DNA of 64,000 bases from an uncultured Thermomicrobium sp. (GTDB taxonomy: Bacteria; Chloroflexota; Chloroflexia; Thermomicrobiales; Thermomicrobiaceae): contig CALIMB010000033.1 of the NCBI GenBank assembly GCA_938028665.1, positions 1-64,000 of the forward strand. The letters are read 5' to 3'. Below, piece after piece: positions 31,125-41,637 of this stretch (position 1 is the first letter of the stretch; every line of letters begins with the position of its first letter). Both the position numbers and the translations under genes were made by a program. Below the pieces are notes generated by a model, which searched no databases, was not told the origin of the DNA, and was given only the letters and a program-made list of their open reading frames with translations.

Positions 31125-31263
31125 CTCTTGTGTCCCTCGTCTCGGAGGACGTTTGTTGGCTTTCAGTCTTGACCTCTGGTGCTCTCACGGGCAACGAGGG
31201 TAGCCGAAACCTTCCTCAAGAATAGTGGATAACCCCCTGGGTTTTTGCGTAGAGTAAAGAGGG

Positions 31264-33186
31264 GTGGGGGAAGGAGCATTGTTCGTACGCAGGCGTCCAA
31301 CGAGTGCCCCGAGCTCCATCCGGTGTCGAGAACGGCTCGGTGAGGCGCTGGTCGCGCGGGGCTACTTAACCCAAGAAGATCTGCAGCGGGCACTCGAGTA
31401 CCAGCGGCACACGGGTGACCGCATTGGCCGTATCCTGATCGCGCTCGGACTCATCCGACGTCGGCAGCTCTATCATGTTTTGGCTGAACTGTGGGGCTAT
31501 CCCTTCATTGACCTTTTGCAGGAACCCCTAGATGCGCGTCTTGCACGACTCTTTGATCCGGCGGAGCTTGTTCAGCGACGGTGTTTCCCCGTGCGACAAG
31601 ATGGCTCGGAGGTTTTCGTTGCAACGGCGGAACAACCGAATGCCGAATTAGAGGAGTTCATCCGCGGGAGGTTGGGACCGGTTACGGTGCGTCCACTCGT
31701 GACGACCGAGTGGGATATTGACTACGCCATCCGCACCGTCTTCCGCGATGTGGTTCTCGATCGGGCCGCACTCGGTCTCTACTTCCGAAATCCAGACGAG
31801 AGTGCTCGCCGGGTTCTGATCGGCTGGCAGAAGGTTGTCCTTGCCAGTCTGACACTTACGGTTGTACTAGGCCTTCTGTTTGCTCCACAGGTGACCGCTG
31901 TGGTCGTTTCGGCACTCGTCAACGGGACGTTATTCAGCTTCGTTGCCTTTCATTTTGTTGTTGCCATGGCTGGTGCTCAGCACGAACATGTGCAGGCAAT
32001 TCGCGACGAGGAGGTCAAGGCGCTCCGCGACGATGAACTGCCGGTGTACACCGTGTTAGTACCGGTGTATCGTGAAGCAAACGTTATCCCGCATCTCATG
32101 GAAAATCTTCGGAAGCTTGACTATCCCCCGAGCAAGTTAGAGATCCTCTTGCTCATTGAGGAAGACGACGAGGAGACCCTGGCAGCGGCCAAAGCAGCGC
32201 GCCCGCCAGAGACAGTCACGTTCATTGTGGTGCCAAACGGTATGCCGAAGACGAAGCCGAAAGCGTGCAATGTGGGGCTATTGTTTGCACGGGGCGAGTA
32301 CTTGACCATCTACGATGCAGAGGATCGTCCCGAGCCAGATCAACTGAAAAAGGCGGTTGTCGCTTTCCGGAAGGGACCGCCGGAGCTCGTCTGCGTTCAA
32401 GCGGCCTTGAATTACTATAATGCCAAAGAGAATATTCTTACACGAATGTTCACGCTTGAGTATTCATACTGGTTCGACTATGTGCTAACAGGTTTAGATC
32501 AACTTGGGTTGCCGATTCCGCTAGGTGGTACGAGCAACCATTTTCGGGTCGACCGCCTCCGAGAACTTGGTGGCTGGGATCCCTTCAACGTCACCGAGGA
32601 TGCAGATTTGGGCATTCGGGCGGCTGCGCACGGTTACCGTGTTGGCGTCATCAACTCCACGACATGGGAGGAGGCAAATAACCACCTCGGAAATTGGATC
32701 CGCCAGCGTTCTCGCTGGATCAAGGGATATATGCAAACCATTCTCGTTCACACCCGGCACCCGCTGCGGCTGCTCAGGAGCGTCGGACTAAAAAATGTTG
32801 TCGGATTTCTCCTTCTGGTCGGCGGTGCTCCCTTTGCATTTCTCTCCTTGATTCCGCTCTGGTCGATCACACTGATCTGGCTGCTCACGCGAACCCATAT
32901 GTTCGACATCCTTTTTCCTGCTCTCGTGCTATACATCAGCCTGTTCAATCTTCTGATTGGGAACGGGGTAATGATCTATCTAGGGATGTTGGCTGGCTTT
33001 AAACGACGTCGCTTCCAATTGATTCCCTTTGCCCTCTTGAACCCGTTCTACTGGATTCTTCACTCGATCGCATCCTATAAAGCTGTCTGGCAGCTCATCA
33101 CAAAACCGTTTTACTGGGAGAAGACGCGCCATGGTCTCACCCGGTATCTCGACCCCAGCGCGCCCACCACAGCCGCAGCAGACTGA
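31264..33186 (+). CDS. GT2 family glycosyltransferase with N-terminal MshEN/GspE-N domain (XagB-like)
   Basis: RERLGEALVARGYLTQEDLQRALEYQ...RIGRILIALGLIRRRQLYHVLAELWGYPFIDLL followed by TM and GT2 core (YTVLVPVYREANVIPHLMENL, DAEDRPEPDQLKKAV, TEDADLGIRAA, QRSRWIKGYMQT). Confidence 0.88.
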   Translation: MGEGALFVRRRPTSAPSSIRCRERLGEALVARGYLTQEDLQRALEYQRHTGDRIGRILIALGLIRRRQLYHVLAELWGYPFIDLLQEPLDARLARLFDPAELVQRRCFPVRQDGSEVFVATAEQPNAELEEFIRGRLGPVTVRPLVTTEWDIDYAIRTVFRDVVLDRAALGLYFRNPDESARRVLIGWQKVVLASLTLTVVLGLLFAPQVTAVVVSALVNGTLFSFVAFHFVVAMAGAQHEHVQAIRDEEVKALRDDELPVYTVLVPVYREANVIPHLMENLRKLDYPPSKLEILLLIEEDDEETLAAAKAARPPETVTFIVVPNGMPKTKPKACNVGLLFARGEYLTIYDAEDRPEPDQLKKAVVAFRKGPPELVCVQAALNYYNAKENILTRMFTLEYSYWFDYVLTGLDQLGLPIPLGGTSNHFRVDRLRELGGWDPFNVTEDADLGIRAAAHGYRVGVINSTTWEEANNHLGNWIRQRSRWIKGYMQTILVHTRHPLRLLRSVGLKNVVGFLLLVGGAPFAFLSLIPLWSITLIWLLTRTHMFDILFPALVLYISLFNLLIGNGVMIYLGMLAGFKRRRFQLIPFALLNPFYWILHSIASYKAVWQLITKPFYWEKTRHGLTRYLDPSAPTTAAAD

Positions 33187-34642
33187 GGAATTGCGCCTGG
33201 TTGATTTGACTTGGCGCGGTCACCTTGCGCGGGTGCTCCTGTTCAGCTTCCCATTTCTGGCCGTTGCCCTCATGGCGCACCGCCTTGCCTTCCTGAGTAA
33301 TACGCATGCTCATATCGTCGAAAAGGCACTCCTGGCGGCCGATCGCCTCCGGCTCGAAGTAATTGGCTTTCTTTACCCGCCACTCCCCTTCCTCACGGTT
33401 CTCGTGCTCCCGCGCCCGTGGATGCCGTCTGTCCTGGCCAGCGTCGCGGCCGGGGGGATCGCTTGGCTCCTTTGGTATGACCTGGAACGCACTGGACTGC
33501 CACGCCTGTGGCGAATGCTGTTAATGGTCTCCGTGGTAGTAACGCCGACCGCTCTGTATCTTGCGACCCAGGCGTATCCGGAGGTGCTTGCTCTCCATTT
33601 GGTCGTTGTCGCATGGCACTATTACAACAATTTTGTGCGATATGGGCATACATTTAGTGGCTTTGTCGCAGGACTGGTACTCGGTCTCGCCTTTTACGCC
33701 AACTTCCACGCGTTCCTCTATGCGCTCCTCCTAGCTGCTCTGGTCCCCCTGTTTCGCCGCTCCACGAATTGCTCGCAAGAGCCGAACGAACGCTGGGCTA
33801 CTCTGAGTCAGATGCTGGTCACGGCTTTCCCAGCGCTCTGGGCTGCAGCAAGTTGGACCTACATCAACTGGGTCTTCACAGGGAATCCTTTCACTTATTT
33901 GGCCGAGCCAGCGGCGGCTGTGATTGATCCGATGCGTTGGGGAACTCCACTAGGGGAACGGGTGGAGTGGTTGCGTGATTTCGCTGCGGAGCTCTTGGCG
34001 CAGCCGCTGCTGCTGACGGTGTTGGCATTGAACGCCTGGCGGTATCCTCGCCGCGTTGTTCCTCTAGTCGGGTTAGTCTCCTTACCCTCCCTGATTCGTC
34101 TGGCTGGCTTGTCCTACTCCCTGCCTTTTGCGCTCGGGACGTATACCCTCATTGCTCTCTTGGCACTTCCGGAGCGACTCCCGCGATGGATCGGTCCGCT
34201 CCTTGTGATCTTTGCAGTGCTCCAGGGAATCTCGGGCACAAGCCTTGTGGTGCGAGAAGGGGAGGTAAGCCAATGGGAGCGAGTACTCACAACCCAGCGA
34301 GCACGCACGAGTGATCTTGAAGAACTCGCACTGGCGGCTGCGCTGCGTCAAGCTTCACCCCGGTCGATCCTGGCCGATGATCGGGGTGCATATCGAATCA
34401 TTGCCCGCACGGAGTCTGCACGTCCTTTCCTGCTGCCAGCTGATGTGGAGTTCGCAACGGCGCTGGCGCAGCCTGCGGAGCGAGTTCGGTACGTTCTCGT
34501 GAGTCAATTGGCTGCGAAAGGCGATCTCGTCAGTGCGCAATTTCAGCAAGGGCCTCCGCCTGGTTTTGTGGTGGATGGCTCCAGCGCAAGCTGGGTTGTG
34601 TACCGGCACCGCGATGCGCCCAGCCTTCTCGGGGTCCCGTGA
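33131..34642 (+). CDS. polytopic membrane protein, glycosyltransferase family 39-like/unknown
   Basis: 503-aa hydrophobic ORF; overlaps the GT2 gene by 56 nt; the true start may be a later TTG. Confidence 0.6.
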   Translation: MVSPGISTPARPPQPQQTEELRLVDLTWRGHLARVLLFSFPFLAVALMAHRLAFLSNTHAHIVEKALLAADRLRLEVIGFLYPPLPFLTVLVLPRPWMPSVLASVAAGGIAWLLWYDLERTGLPRLWRMLLMVSVVVTPTALYLATQAYPEVLALHLVVVAWHYYNNFVRYGHTFSGFVAGLVLGLAFYANFHAFLYALLLAALVPLFRRSTNCSQEPNERWATLSQMLVTAFPALWAAASWTYINWVFTGNPFTYLAEPAAAVIDPMRWGTPLGERVEWLRDFAAELLAQPLLLTVLALNAWRYPRRVVPLVGLVSLPSLIRLAGLSYSLPFALGTYTLIALLALPERLPRWIGPLLVIFAVLQGISGTSLVVREGEVSQWERVLTTQRARTSDLEELALAAALRQASPRSILADDRGAYRIIARTESARPFLLPADVEFATALAQPAERVRYVLVSQLAAKGDLVSAQFQQGPPPGFVVDGSSASWVVYRHRDAPSLLGVP

Positions 34643-34683
34643 GAACCCGCGACGCAAAGGCTCTCAAAGAGAGAGTCGAGTGA

Positions 34684-37044
34684 TTATCCCCGGTGCGATC
34701 GCAGTTCGAGCAACGAGCGTGCGACACGCTGCACTGCCGTCGAGCTCCAGGCCAGCGGAACCGTTTTCCCCCGAAGCCAGAGAAGAAGGAGGTCATCGTA
34801 GTGAGGCGAGAGTGGATGCCCAGACTGTCCGCCAGGTAGAACGATTCGTGCTTCGTCCCAGGCACCAAGTTCCACGACGAAGCGTAGCGAGGCGATAAAT
34901 TGAACCGGGCCAAGTGGATCATGCGCCGAAACAGCAGCGGGATTGACCGTGTTCGCATCACCCCCGATTGGGAACGGTCCGCGATTGAAAAGCCAGCCAA
35001 CTACGGGTGATGCACCAAGCGGGTGTCTCAAGGTAAGCGGTCGGAGGGAACCCCAGGTCCAACCTGCAGGGGCGCTCCCGTGACGGTCGTGCAATTCCTG
35101 AACAACGTCCTCCAGCGTCTCCGCGAGCACCTCCTCCCAACGAGATTGGAACCAACCAGGCGGTCGCGTCTCAACAAGGCGGGCGAGGTGTGCAATTCGG
35201 CGGACACCCCAACTGGTTCCACCTGACAGATCGTGAAAGCCTGCTCCTAGCACCCACGGCCAGCTTTGCGGCGCCTGGGCTTGGGCAACTCGCGCCGCAA
35301 GACGATGAATGAGAAGTTCGAAGATGCTGGCAGCAGCACTCTCGGCCGCCACATTGCCGTCCCAGTCACGCAAGAGAGCCAGGGCTTGCTCGACGATCGG
35401 AGTCCGGGCGGGGAGGTTCAGCAGGGAGTGCCTCATCTGCATCCACGGAAGCGAGTAGGTATCGAGCTGCAATGCGAGGACCGCGTCACGATCCCAATCA
35501 CCTCGATTGGCGATGACCGATGCGATACGCTCGAGTCGGTAGGGATCGAGGTAATCAGCCCCGAGAAACACGGCATCGTGATGCTGCGATGGCGGGTTAT
35601 TCGCCGTGGCAATAAACTTTTCAGGTGGATTCACCAGTCGTGGTAGGTGTTCCGGCGCGACGTAGCCAACCCACGGATCAGGGTTATCCCAGCCACAGAC
35701 TGGAAGAAGACCAGTGGAGGAGCGGCGCTGGGGTATCGTGCCAGCAAGAAGCCAGCCGATCGTTCCGGCAGAGTCCGCATAGACCAGGTTGAGTGGCAGA
35801 TATGGCCAATCCATAAAAGCCTGCTCCAATGCCTCAAACGAGTGCACCCGATGCATATCGAGGAGGCCACGAATGGGTAGTGGGTCGAGCCAGACGGCGC
35901 GGAGGGAGACGGCCCAGGGTACGCGGCGAAGGACCGGACTCACGATCGGCCCGCGGCGTGTTTCCAAGACAAGGTCAGTAACTGCACCATGACCACGTAC
36001 GCGAATCGTTTCCTGGTGAACCGTGCAGGGGACAAAGCGGTCGTGTTCGCGTACTGTTTTTCCGTCCGGACCTATTGCTTCCAGCACGAGGTCGGTGTTG
36101 TCACTCAATGCCGCAGTGACTCCCCATGCCACAAAGCCGTTATGTCCGGTGATAAATGCGGGGGTGCCGATCAGCGTTGCGCCAGCGATTGCCCAGGCTG
36201 GTGTGATGAGGTGTGCAATGTACCAGAAGACAGGGAGGAGTGGACTCCAGTGCGGGTCGTTCGCGAGGATCGGCTGACCGCTCTGAGTCCGATCGCCGGC
36301 GATCACCCAGTTGTTGGAGGCTGCGGTGCCGATAAGGCCACGCAGTTGATCGAGTTCCCGCGAGAAGTGTTGCAGCCAAGGCACCGCGATGCTTGTCAGT
36401 TCCGCGGAGAAGTCAATCTCGGGGGCTAGAACGGGGTCCAGTTGGCGTAAAGCCTCGCGGCCATCTGTGAGCAGGACAATGAGGCGAATAAGTTCCGAGG
36501 TCCAGTTCGAGGCCAGTGCGAAGGAGAGGAATTTCACGAAACCAAGGGTATCGGCAGCATCCCAGGGATGAGGCTCAGTTCGGAGAAGCAGGAATTCGAG
36601 CGGGCGAGCAGGGAGACCCTGCGCCAGTCCGGCGTCTATCCCGGCCAGGAAGGCATCTAGCTGAGCTCGAACGTCGGTGGGGAGGTGCGGGAGTTGTCGC
36701 AAGGAGGCACGACGGAAGCCAATGCGGCGGGCAAGACGATCGAAAGGCAGGCCTGGAGGACCAATAACCTCGGCGAGCTCGCCGCGGACTAAACGACGCA
36801 GAAATTCAAGTTGAAAGGTTCGATCCTGCGCTTGGCAAAATCCCAGAGCAAACCAGGCATCGTCATCAGTTTGTGCGTGAATATGGGGGATTCCCCAACG
36901 ATCACGGACGATTGTGACCGCTGCATCAAGGCCACGTACCGCAATGCTACCCGACGTGATCGGCAGACAACGCCGGAGGACTACTTGCCCAAAGCGACGA
37001 GCAAGAGCAAGTGTCCAAAGTGGATCTCGGTGAGATGATTGCAT
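34684..37044 (-). CDS. penicillin acylase family Ntn-hydrolase
   Basis: GTAASNNWVIAGDRTQSGQPILANDPHW autoproteolytic Ser motif; VTIVRDRWGIPHIHAQTDDDAWFALGFCQAQDR. Confidence 0.9.
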   Translation of the reverse strand: MQSSHRDPLWTLALARRFGQVVLRRCLPITSGSIAVRGLDAAVTIVRDRWGIPHIHAQTDDDAWFALGFCQAQDRTFQLEFLRRLVRGELAEVIGPPGLPFDRLARRIGFRRASLRQLPHLPTDVRAQLDAFLAGIDAGLAQGLPARPLEFLLLRTEPHPWDAADTLGFVKFLSFALASNWTSELIRLIVLLTDGREALRQLDPVLAPEIDFSAELTSIAVPWLQHFSRELDQLRGLIGTAASNNWVIAGDRTQSGQPILANDPHWSPLLPVFWYIAHLITPAWAIAGATLIGTPAFITGHNGFVAWGVTAALSDNTDLVLEAIGPDGKTVREHDRFVPCTVHQETIRVRGHGAVTDLVLETRRGPIVSPVLRRVPWAVSLRAVWLDPLPIRGLLDMHRVHSFEALEQAFMDWPYLPLNLVYADSAGTIGWLLAGTIPQRRSSTGLLPVCGWDNPDPWVGYVAPEHLPRLVNPPEKFIATANNPPSQHHDAVFLGADYLDPYRLERIASVIANRGDWDRDAVLALQLDTYSLPWMQMRHSLLNLPARTPIVEQALALLRDWDGNVAAESAAASIFELLIHRLAARVAQAQAPQSWPWVLGAGFHDLSGGTSWGVRRIAHLARLVETRPPGWFQSRWEEVLAETLEDVVQELHDRHGSAPAGWTWGSLRPLTLRHPLGASPVVGWLFNRGPFPIGGDANTVNPAAVSAHDPLGPVQFIASLRFVVELGAWDEARIVLPGGQSGHPLSPHYDDLLLLWLRGKTVPLAWSSTAVQRVARSLLELRSHRG

Positions 37045-37304
37045 CCGCCGACTCCTGTTTCTCCGGGACTCCCGCACTGCATGACCGGTGCCTTGCTTGG
37101 TGCCACGTGGCCAACATCACGGAAAGTCTGCCAACAGAAGACGGGTTTTGACCTGGTCAGAGACAGTGGGCAACGCTTTACAAGGGAGCGCCAGAAGCGT
37201 GGCGATCCGCCGTTCGCTGAGCGAGAGCGAGGCACTGCTCGTACGCAATGTGCCGCCAATACTGCACGTCAAAGGTCGTGAGGCAAGAGGGGTATGCTGA
37301 CATG

Positions 37305-37400
37305 GGAGCCGAGCTCTATGAATGATACCTCGGTGCGTATGCGTGAGCGCGTTGAGGAAGACTATGATGAGGAGCGGAGCTCTATGAATGGTACCTTGGT
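37305..37400. repeat. two-copy imperfect direct repeat, period 66 nt
   Basis: GGAGCCGAGCTCTATGAATGATACCTCGGT (37305) vs GGAGCGGAGCTCTATGAATGGTACCTTGGT (37371); 27/30. Confidence 0.85.
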
Positions 37401-37672
37401 AGAGGTAAGGCATGGTGGTAGTGGTCACCCCTAGGAGAAAAGAAGATGTAGCCCCACACAGCGGTGTTGACAAGCTAGCGCCCTCTCCGAACGGAGAGAT
37501 GAAAGAAAGATCCGCTGATTGCCGACCGCAGGCTGTGGCGCTACAGCCTGGAAGTCGTTGTTGCCGTTTGCGCTCAATCTTGCGACAGCGAATAGGCAAA
37601 GCGGGGCACGAGAACGTGGCCCTGCTGACACAATGAAGCCAATTGATGAGTCACGAAGAATGAAGGTGCTGG

Positions 37673-39634
37673 TCAGCTGCCGTCAGTGCTCTCAACGCCA
37701 GTCGGTTGCGGCTGTTCGAGATAAACACCGATGCGCAGCATGTCCTTGAGTTGGAGCCAGGCGGCTCGAGCTTCCTCGACACTACCCTCTTCTTCAATGG
37801 TCGAAATGTCACCGGGGTCTCGGTCGAGGATGACAGCCTTGAGGACCCGCCGCATGATCTTGCCGCTCCGGGTTTTGGGAAGCGCACGGACGAAGTTAAG
37901 TTCGCCGATGACTGCGACTGGCCCAAGTTCGCGGCGCACTGTTTCAATCAGCTCGCGCTCCAGTTGGGGAGACGGCTCGTAGCCTTGCTTGAGAGTGATG
38001 AATGCGCTGATCACCTCGCCTCGCAGTGGGTCAGGGCGACCGGTGACACCTGCTTCGGCGACGGCAGGGTGACGGAGGAGGGCACTCTCAACTTCGATGG
38101 TACCGATGCGGTGATCAGCGATCTTAATGATTTCATCGGCGCGGCCGGCAAACCAGAAGTAGCCGTCATCGTCGATGGAGGCAGCATCGCCAGTGAAATA
38201 AACGCCGGGAATGCGCTGCCAATAGTCACGAGCATAGCGCTCCGGCTCGCCCCAAAGGCTGGCGGTCAGACCTGGGAAGGGACGGCGAATCACGACCACA
38301 CCGCGCTCTCCGGGACGACACGGTGTGCCGTCGTCTGGGCGGACAACGGCGACATCCATACCTGGGAGGGGTAGGCTCGCCGATCCCGGCTTAATAGGTA
38401 GTAACGCGATACCGTACGGATTACCGACGACGGGTCCGCCTGTTTCAGTTTGCCACCAATGGTCGATGACGGGGATACGATTCTGAAAAACGTCCTTCTG
38501 TAGCCACTCCCAGGCGGGTGGGTTTAGTACCTCCCCAGCACAGACGACACGTTCGACTGAGCTGAGGTCGTACTTCCGCGCCGGCTCGGTGCCATACTTC
38601 ATGAGCAGACGGACTGCCGTGGGCGAGGTGAAGATCCCGGTCACTCCGTTCTCTTCGATGATGCGGTAGGGTGTTTCAGCCGATGGATGGTCAAGGGCTC
38701 CTTCAAAGGCAATCGTCGTTGCTCCGATAAGGAGCGGAGCGTAGACGATATGGCTGTGCCCAACGATCCAGCCAATGTCCGAGGTTGCCCACCAGACATC
38801 CTGTGGCTGAAGCTTGAAGCACCACTCGGCTGTCGAACGGATACCAACTTGGTAGGCCCCATGCGTGTGAATAGCCAGCTTCGGCTTGGCGGTTGTGCCG
38901 GACGTTGCCAAAATGAAAGCCGGCTCATTGGATTCCATCACCTCGTGACGATCGTCTTGGCCGGCGGCGAGCGAAAGGAACTCATCCCACCAGATATCTC
39001 GCCCCTGGGTCATCGGCGGAGCGGCTGCTCCGCGCTGGAGGACAACCACACGCTCGATTGAGGGGATGCCGCTCGCCAGTGCTTGATCGACAATCTCCTT
39101 GAGTCGTACCTCCCGACCGCGACGCCACGTTACGTCGGCAGTGAAGACGGCTTTGGCACCGGCCATAGTCAAGCGATCGGCGAGGGCGCCAGCACCGAAC
39201 CCGGCGAAGACGACGATATGGATTGCGCCGATTCGCGTGGTCGCCAACATGAGTGCGATTGCCTCTGGGCAGGTTGGCATATAGATGCCAATTCGGTCGC
39301 CGCGCTGGATGCCAAGGCCGCGGAGCGCTGCAGCGAGACGACGAACCATCCGCCAGAGCTGGGCGTACGTGTAGGTGCGGCGCGCTCCCCACTCGGTCTC
39401 AGCGATCAGTGCCGCTCGGCCGCCTTGACCGGCAAGGAGATGTCGGTCCAGAGCGGCATAGCTCAAGTTAGTGAGCCCGCCGATGAACCACCGGAAAGTT
39501 GGCGGTTCCCAGACAAACGGCTCGTCCCAGGTGCGAAACCAGAAGGCACGCTCGGCCGCTCGTGCCCAGAAGCGCACCGGATCCTCCAGTCCCTGGCGTT
39601 GCCAATGAGCGACAATTGGGTTGATCACCTCCAT
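37673..39634 (-). CDS. acetyl-CoA synthetase family (acetate/propionate-CoA ligase-like)
   Basis: ILATSGTTAKPKLAIHTHGAYQV, DHWWQTETGGPVVGN, GRADEIIKIADHRIGTIEVESALL, PKTRSGKIMRRVLKAV. Confidence 0.92.
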   Translation of the reverse strand: MEVINPIVAHWQRQGLEDPVRFWARAAERAFWFRTWDEPFVWEPPTFRWFIGGLTNLSYAALDRHLLAGQGGRAALIAETEWGARRTYTYAQLWRMVRRLAAALRGLGIQRGDRIGIYMPTCPEAIALMLATTRIGAIHIVVFAGFGAGALADRLTMAGAKAVFTADVTWRRGREVRLKEIVDQALASGIPSIERVVVLQRGAAAPPMTQGRDIWWDEFLSLAAGQDDRHEVMESNEPAFILATSGTTAKPKLAIHTHGAYQVGIRSTAEWCFKLQPQDVWWATSDIGWIVGHSHIVYAPLLIGATTIAFEGALDHPSAETPYRIIEENGVTGIFTSPTAVRLLMKYGTEPARKYDLSSVERVVCAGEVLNPPAWEWLQKDVFQNRIPVIDHWWQTETGGPVVGNPYGIALLPIKPGSASLPLPGMDVAVVRPDDGTPCRPGERGVVVIRRPFPGLTASLWGEPERYARDYWQRIPGVYFTGDAASIDDDGYFWFAGRADEIIKIADHRIGTIEVESALLRHPAVAEAGVTGRPDPLRGEVISAFITLKQGYEPSPQLERELIETVRRELGPVAVIGELNFVRALPKTRSGKIMRRVLKAVILDRDPGDISTIEEEGSVEEARAAWLQLKDMLRIGVYLEQPQPTGVESTDGS

Positions 39635-39729
39635 GCGGCACCTCCTGGTCATCTGGGCATCCTGTCATCCGCTGTTAAGGGCAGTATAATCGGTCAGGTT
39701 CTGACCTGTCGAGGCGGTGAGGTGACGCC

Positions 39730-41637
39730 ATGGACGATGTTGTACTCGGAAGTGTGACCGAGTTTTTGAAGCGTGTGCCGCCGTTCCAGTTCCTAAGTGA
39801 GGAGCGATTACGTCAATTGGCGCGACGGATCGAGGTGCACTATTTCCCGCGTGGTACCGCGTTGATCCGACGCGGCGAACGGCCACCGGACTATCTCTGG
39901 GTGGTGGTACGCGGTGGCGTAAAGAAGGCACTGCGGTCGACCACCGGTGAAGAGCATGTCTTTGAAGTGGCAAGCGAGGGAGATCTGGTCGGGATACTCT
40001 CGTCGATGGACGGCCAGGAAGGGCAACTAGATGACATCGCGATTGAGGATACGGTGTGCTACGCCATCCCCCGCGATGCGGTGCAAGAGTTGATCGCCAC
40101 CGAACCAGTAGTAGCGCGCTTTTTCCTGGGCGCCTTGCGGGAATGGGTCCGCACCAGCTTGACTGCACTTGAGCGTGAGCAGGGGGCGGGTGACGGATCG
40201 CTCTTGCTTGCCGCGCCCTGTCGGTCTATTGCTCGCCAACCACTGCTCACGTGCACAGCGGACACCAGCGTGCGCGAGGCGGCGCGGCGTATGAGTACCG
40301 AGCGAGTCAATTCCATCGTCGTGGTCGATGCGCAAGGGGTTGGCATTGGTATTGTCACCGACTGGGACTTGCGCGAGCGGGTGGTTGCACTGGGGCGCAC
40401 ACTGGAAACGCCGGTGGGTGAGGTGATGAGCACGCCTCTGGTGACCATTGATGCTGACCAGCTGTTGCTGGAGGCAGTCCGCTTGATGATCGGCCGCCGC
40501 ATTAACCACTTGGTGGTTACGGAGGAGGGAAAACCGCTCGGAATGCTGACCGCGTTTGATCTCCTCGTGCAACAGGGGACGAGCGCGCTTTTCCTTGCTC
40601 GAGCTATTGACCGCGAAACGCGTACCGAGCGGCTGGCCTATGTTTTGGAACAGGCGCAGCGCCAGCTCTTACCTTTCCTTCTCGCGCGCGGGATTCGTGC
40701 CAGTGAGGTTGCCCAACTGCTCAGTGAACTCAACGATCGTGTCATCGCGCGTGTGTTGTTCTTGCTCGAACAGGAATTGGGGCCGCCGCTGGTGCCCTAT
40801 TGCTGGCTCGTCTTCGGCAGCGAAGGGCGGAGAGAGCAAACGATTCGTACCGACCAAGACAACGGCATCATCTACCAGGAACCGCCTGCCGGGCAGGAAG
40901 AGATGGTTCGTAGCTACTTCGTACGGCTCGGGCAATGGGCGGTTGAGCGTCTGGTAGCACTTGGCTTTCCGCCATGTCCTGGACGGTTTTCAGCCGACAA
41001 TCCGGAGTGGGTATTGTCAAGTGCAGAGTGGAAGCGCAGGTTCCGTTCTTGGATGGCGCTACCCGAGCCGCAATCGGTCCTCAGTTCCCTTATCGTGTTT
41101 GACTTTCGCGGTGTTCACGGAGAATGTGCGCTTGCTACCGAGCTGCGCTCGTTCGTGAGACAAGAACTGGCTCATAGTCCTCGTTTCCTCTTCCATGTTG
41201 CGGCGATCTCGACCGCGCATCCACCGCCCCTTGGCTTCCTTGGACGGTTTGTCGTCGAGCGTTCGGGAGAGCACAAGAACCAGCTCGATCTCAAGGTTGG
41301 AGGGACCGGGGCTATCGTAAACCTTGTTCGACTCTTTGCGCTCGAACACGGAATCGAGGAGACGAACACCCTTGGACGATTGCTCGCCTTACGGGAAGCC
41401 CGGGCGATCGATGGCCAACTGGCGGATGACCTTGCGCAGTCGTTCGAGTTCTTGCTCGGCTTGCGCGTGCGGGTCCAGCTCGAACAGCTGCAGCGAGGGG
41501 AGCGACTATCCAATTTCGTGGATCCGCGGCAGCTGAGCTCGCTTGATCGCACGTTCTTGAAAGAGGCGTTCCGTGTCATTGGGAGAACGCAGGCCGTGGT
41601 GCGTGAACGGTTTCACCTAGAGCAGGCTGGCGAATGA
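39730..41637 (+). CDS. cyclic-nucleotide-binding / CBS / DUF294 putative nucleotidyltransferase
   Basis: N-terminal cNMP-like domain, two CBS repeats (VNSIVVVDAQGVGIGIVTDWDLRERVV; INHLVVTEEGKPLGMLTAFDLL), DUF294 core LVFGSEGRREQTIRTDQDNGIIY. Confidence 0.9.
   Translation: MDDVVLGSVTEFLKRVPPFQFLSEERLRQLARRIEVHYFPRGTALIRRGERPPDYLWVVVRGGVKKALRSTTGEEHVFEVASEGDLVGILSSMDGQEGQLDDIAIEDTVCYAIPRDAVQELIATEPVVARFFLGALREWVRTSLTALEREQGAGDGSLLLAAPCRSIARQPLLTCTADTSVREAARRMSTERVNSIVVVDAQGVGIGIVTDWDLRERVVALGRTLETPVGEVMSTPLVTIDADQLLLEAVRLMIGRRINHLVVTEEGKPLGMLTAFDLLVQQGTSALFLARAIDRETRTERLAYVLEQAQRQLLPFLLARGIRASEVAQLLSELNDRVIARVLFLLEQELGPPLVPYCWLVFGSEGRREQTIRTDQDNGIIYQEPPAGQEEMVRSYFVRLGQWAVERLVALGFPPCPGRFSADNPEWVLSSAEWKRRFRSWMALPEPQSVLSSLIVFDFRGVHGECALATELRSFVRQELAHSPRFLFHVAAISTAHPPPLGFLGRFVVERSGEHKNQLDLKVGGTGAIVNLVRLFALEHGIEETNTLGRLLALREARAIDGQLADDLAQSFEFLLGLRVRVQLEQLQRGERLSNFVDPRQLSSLDRTFLKEAFRVIGRTQAVVRERFHLEQAGE

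Noticed and set aside
37117-37599. 160-aa minus-strand ORF with internal QGTIHRAP/RGIIHRAR repeat
   Set aside because: The peptide repeat simply reflects the nucleotide direct repeat; composition is not protein-like.
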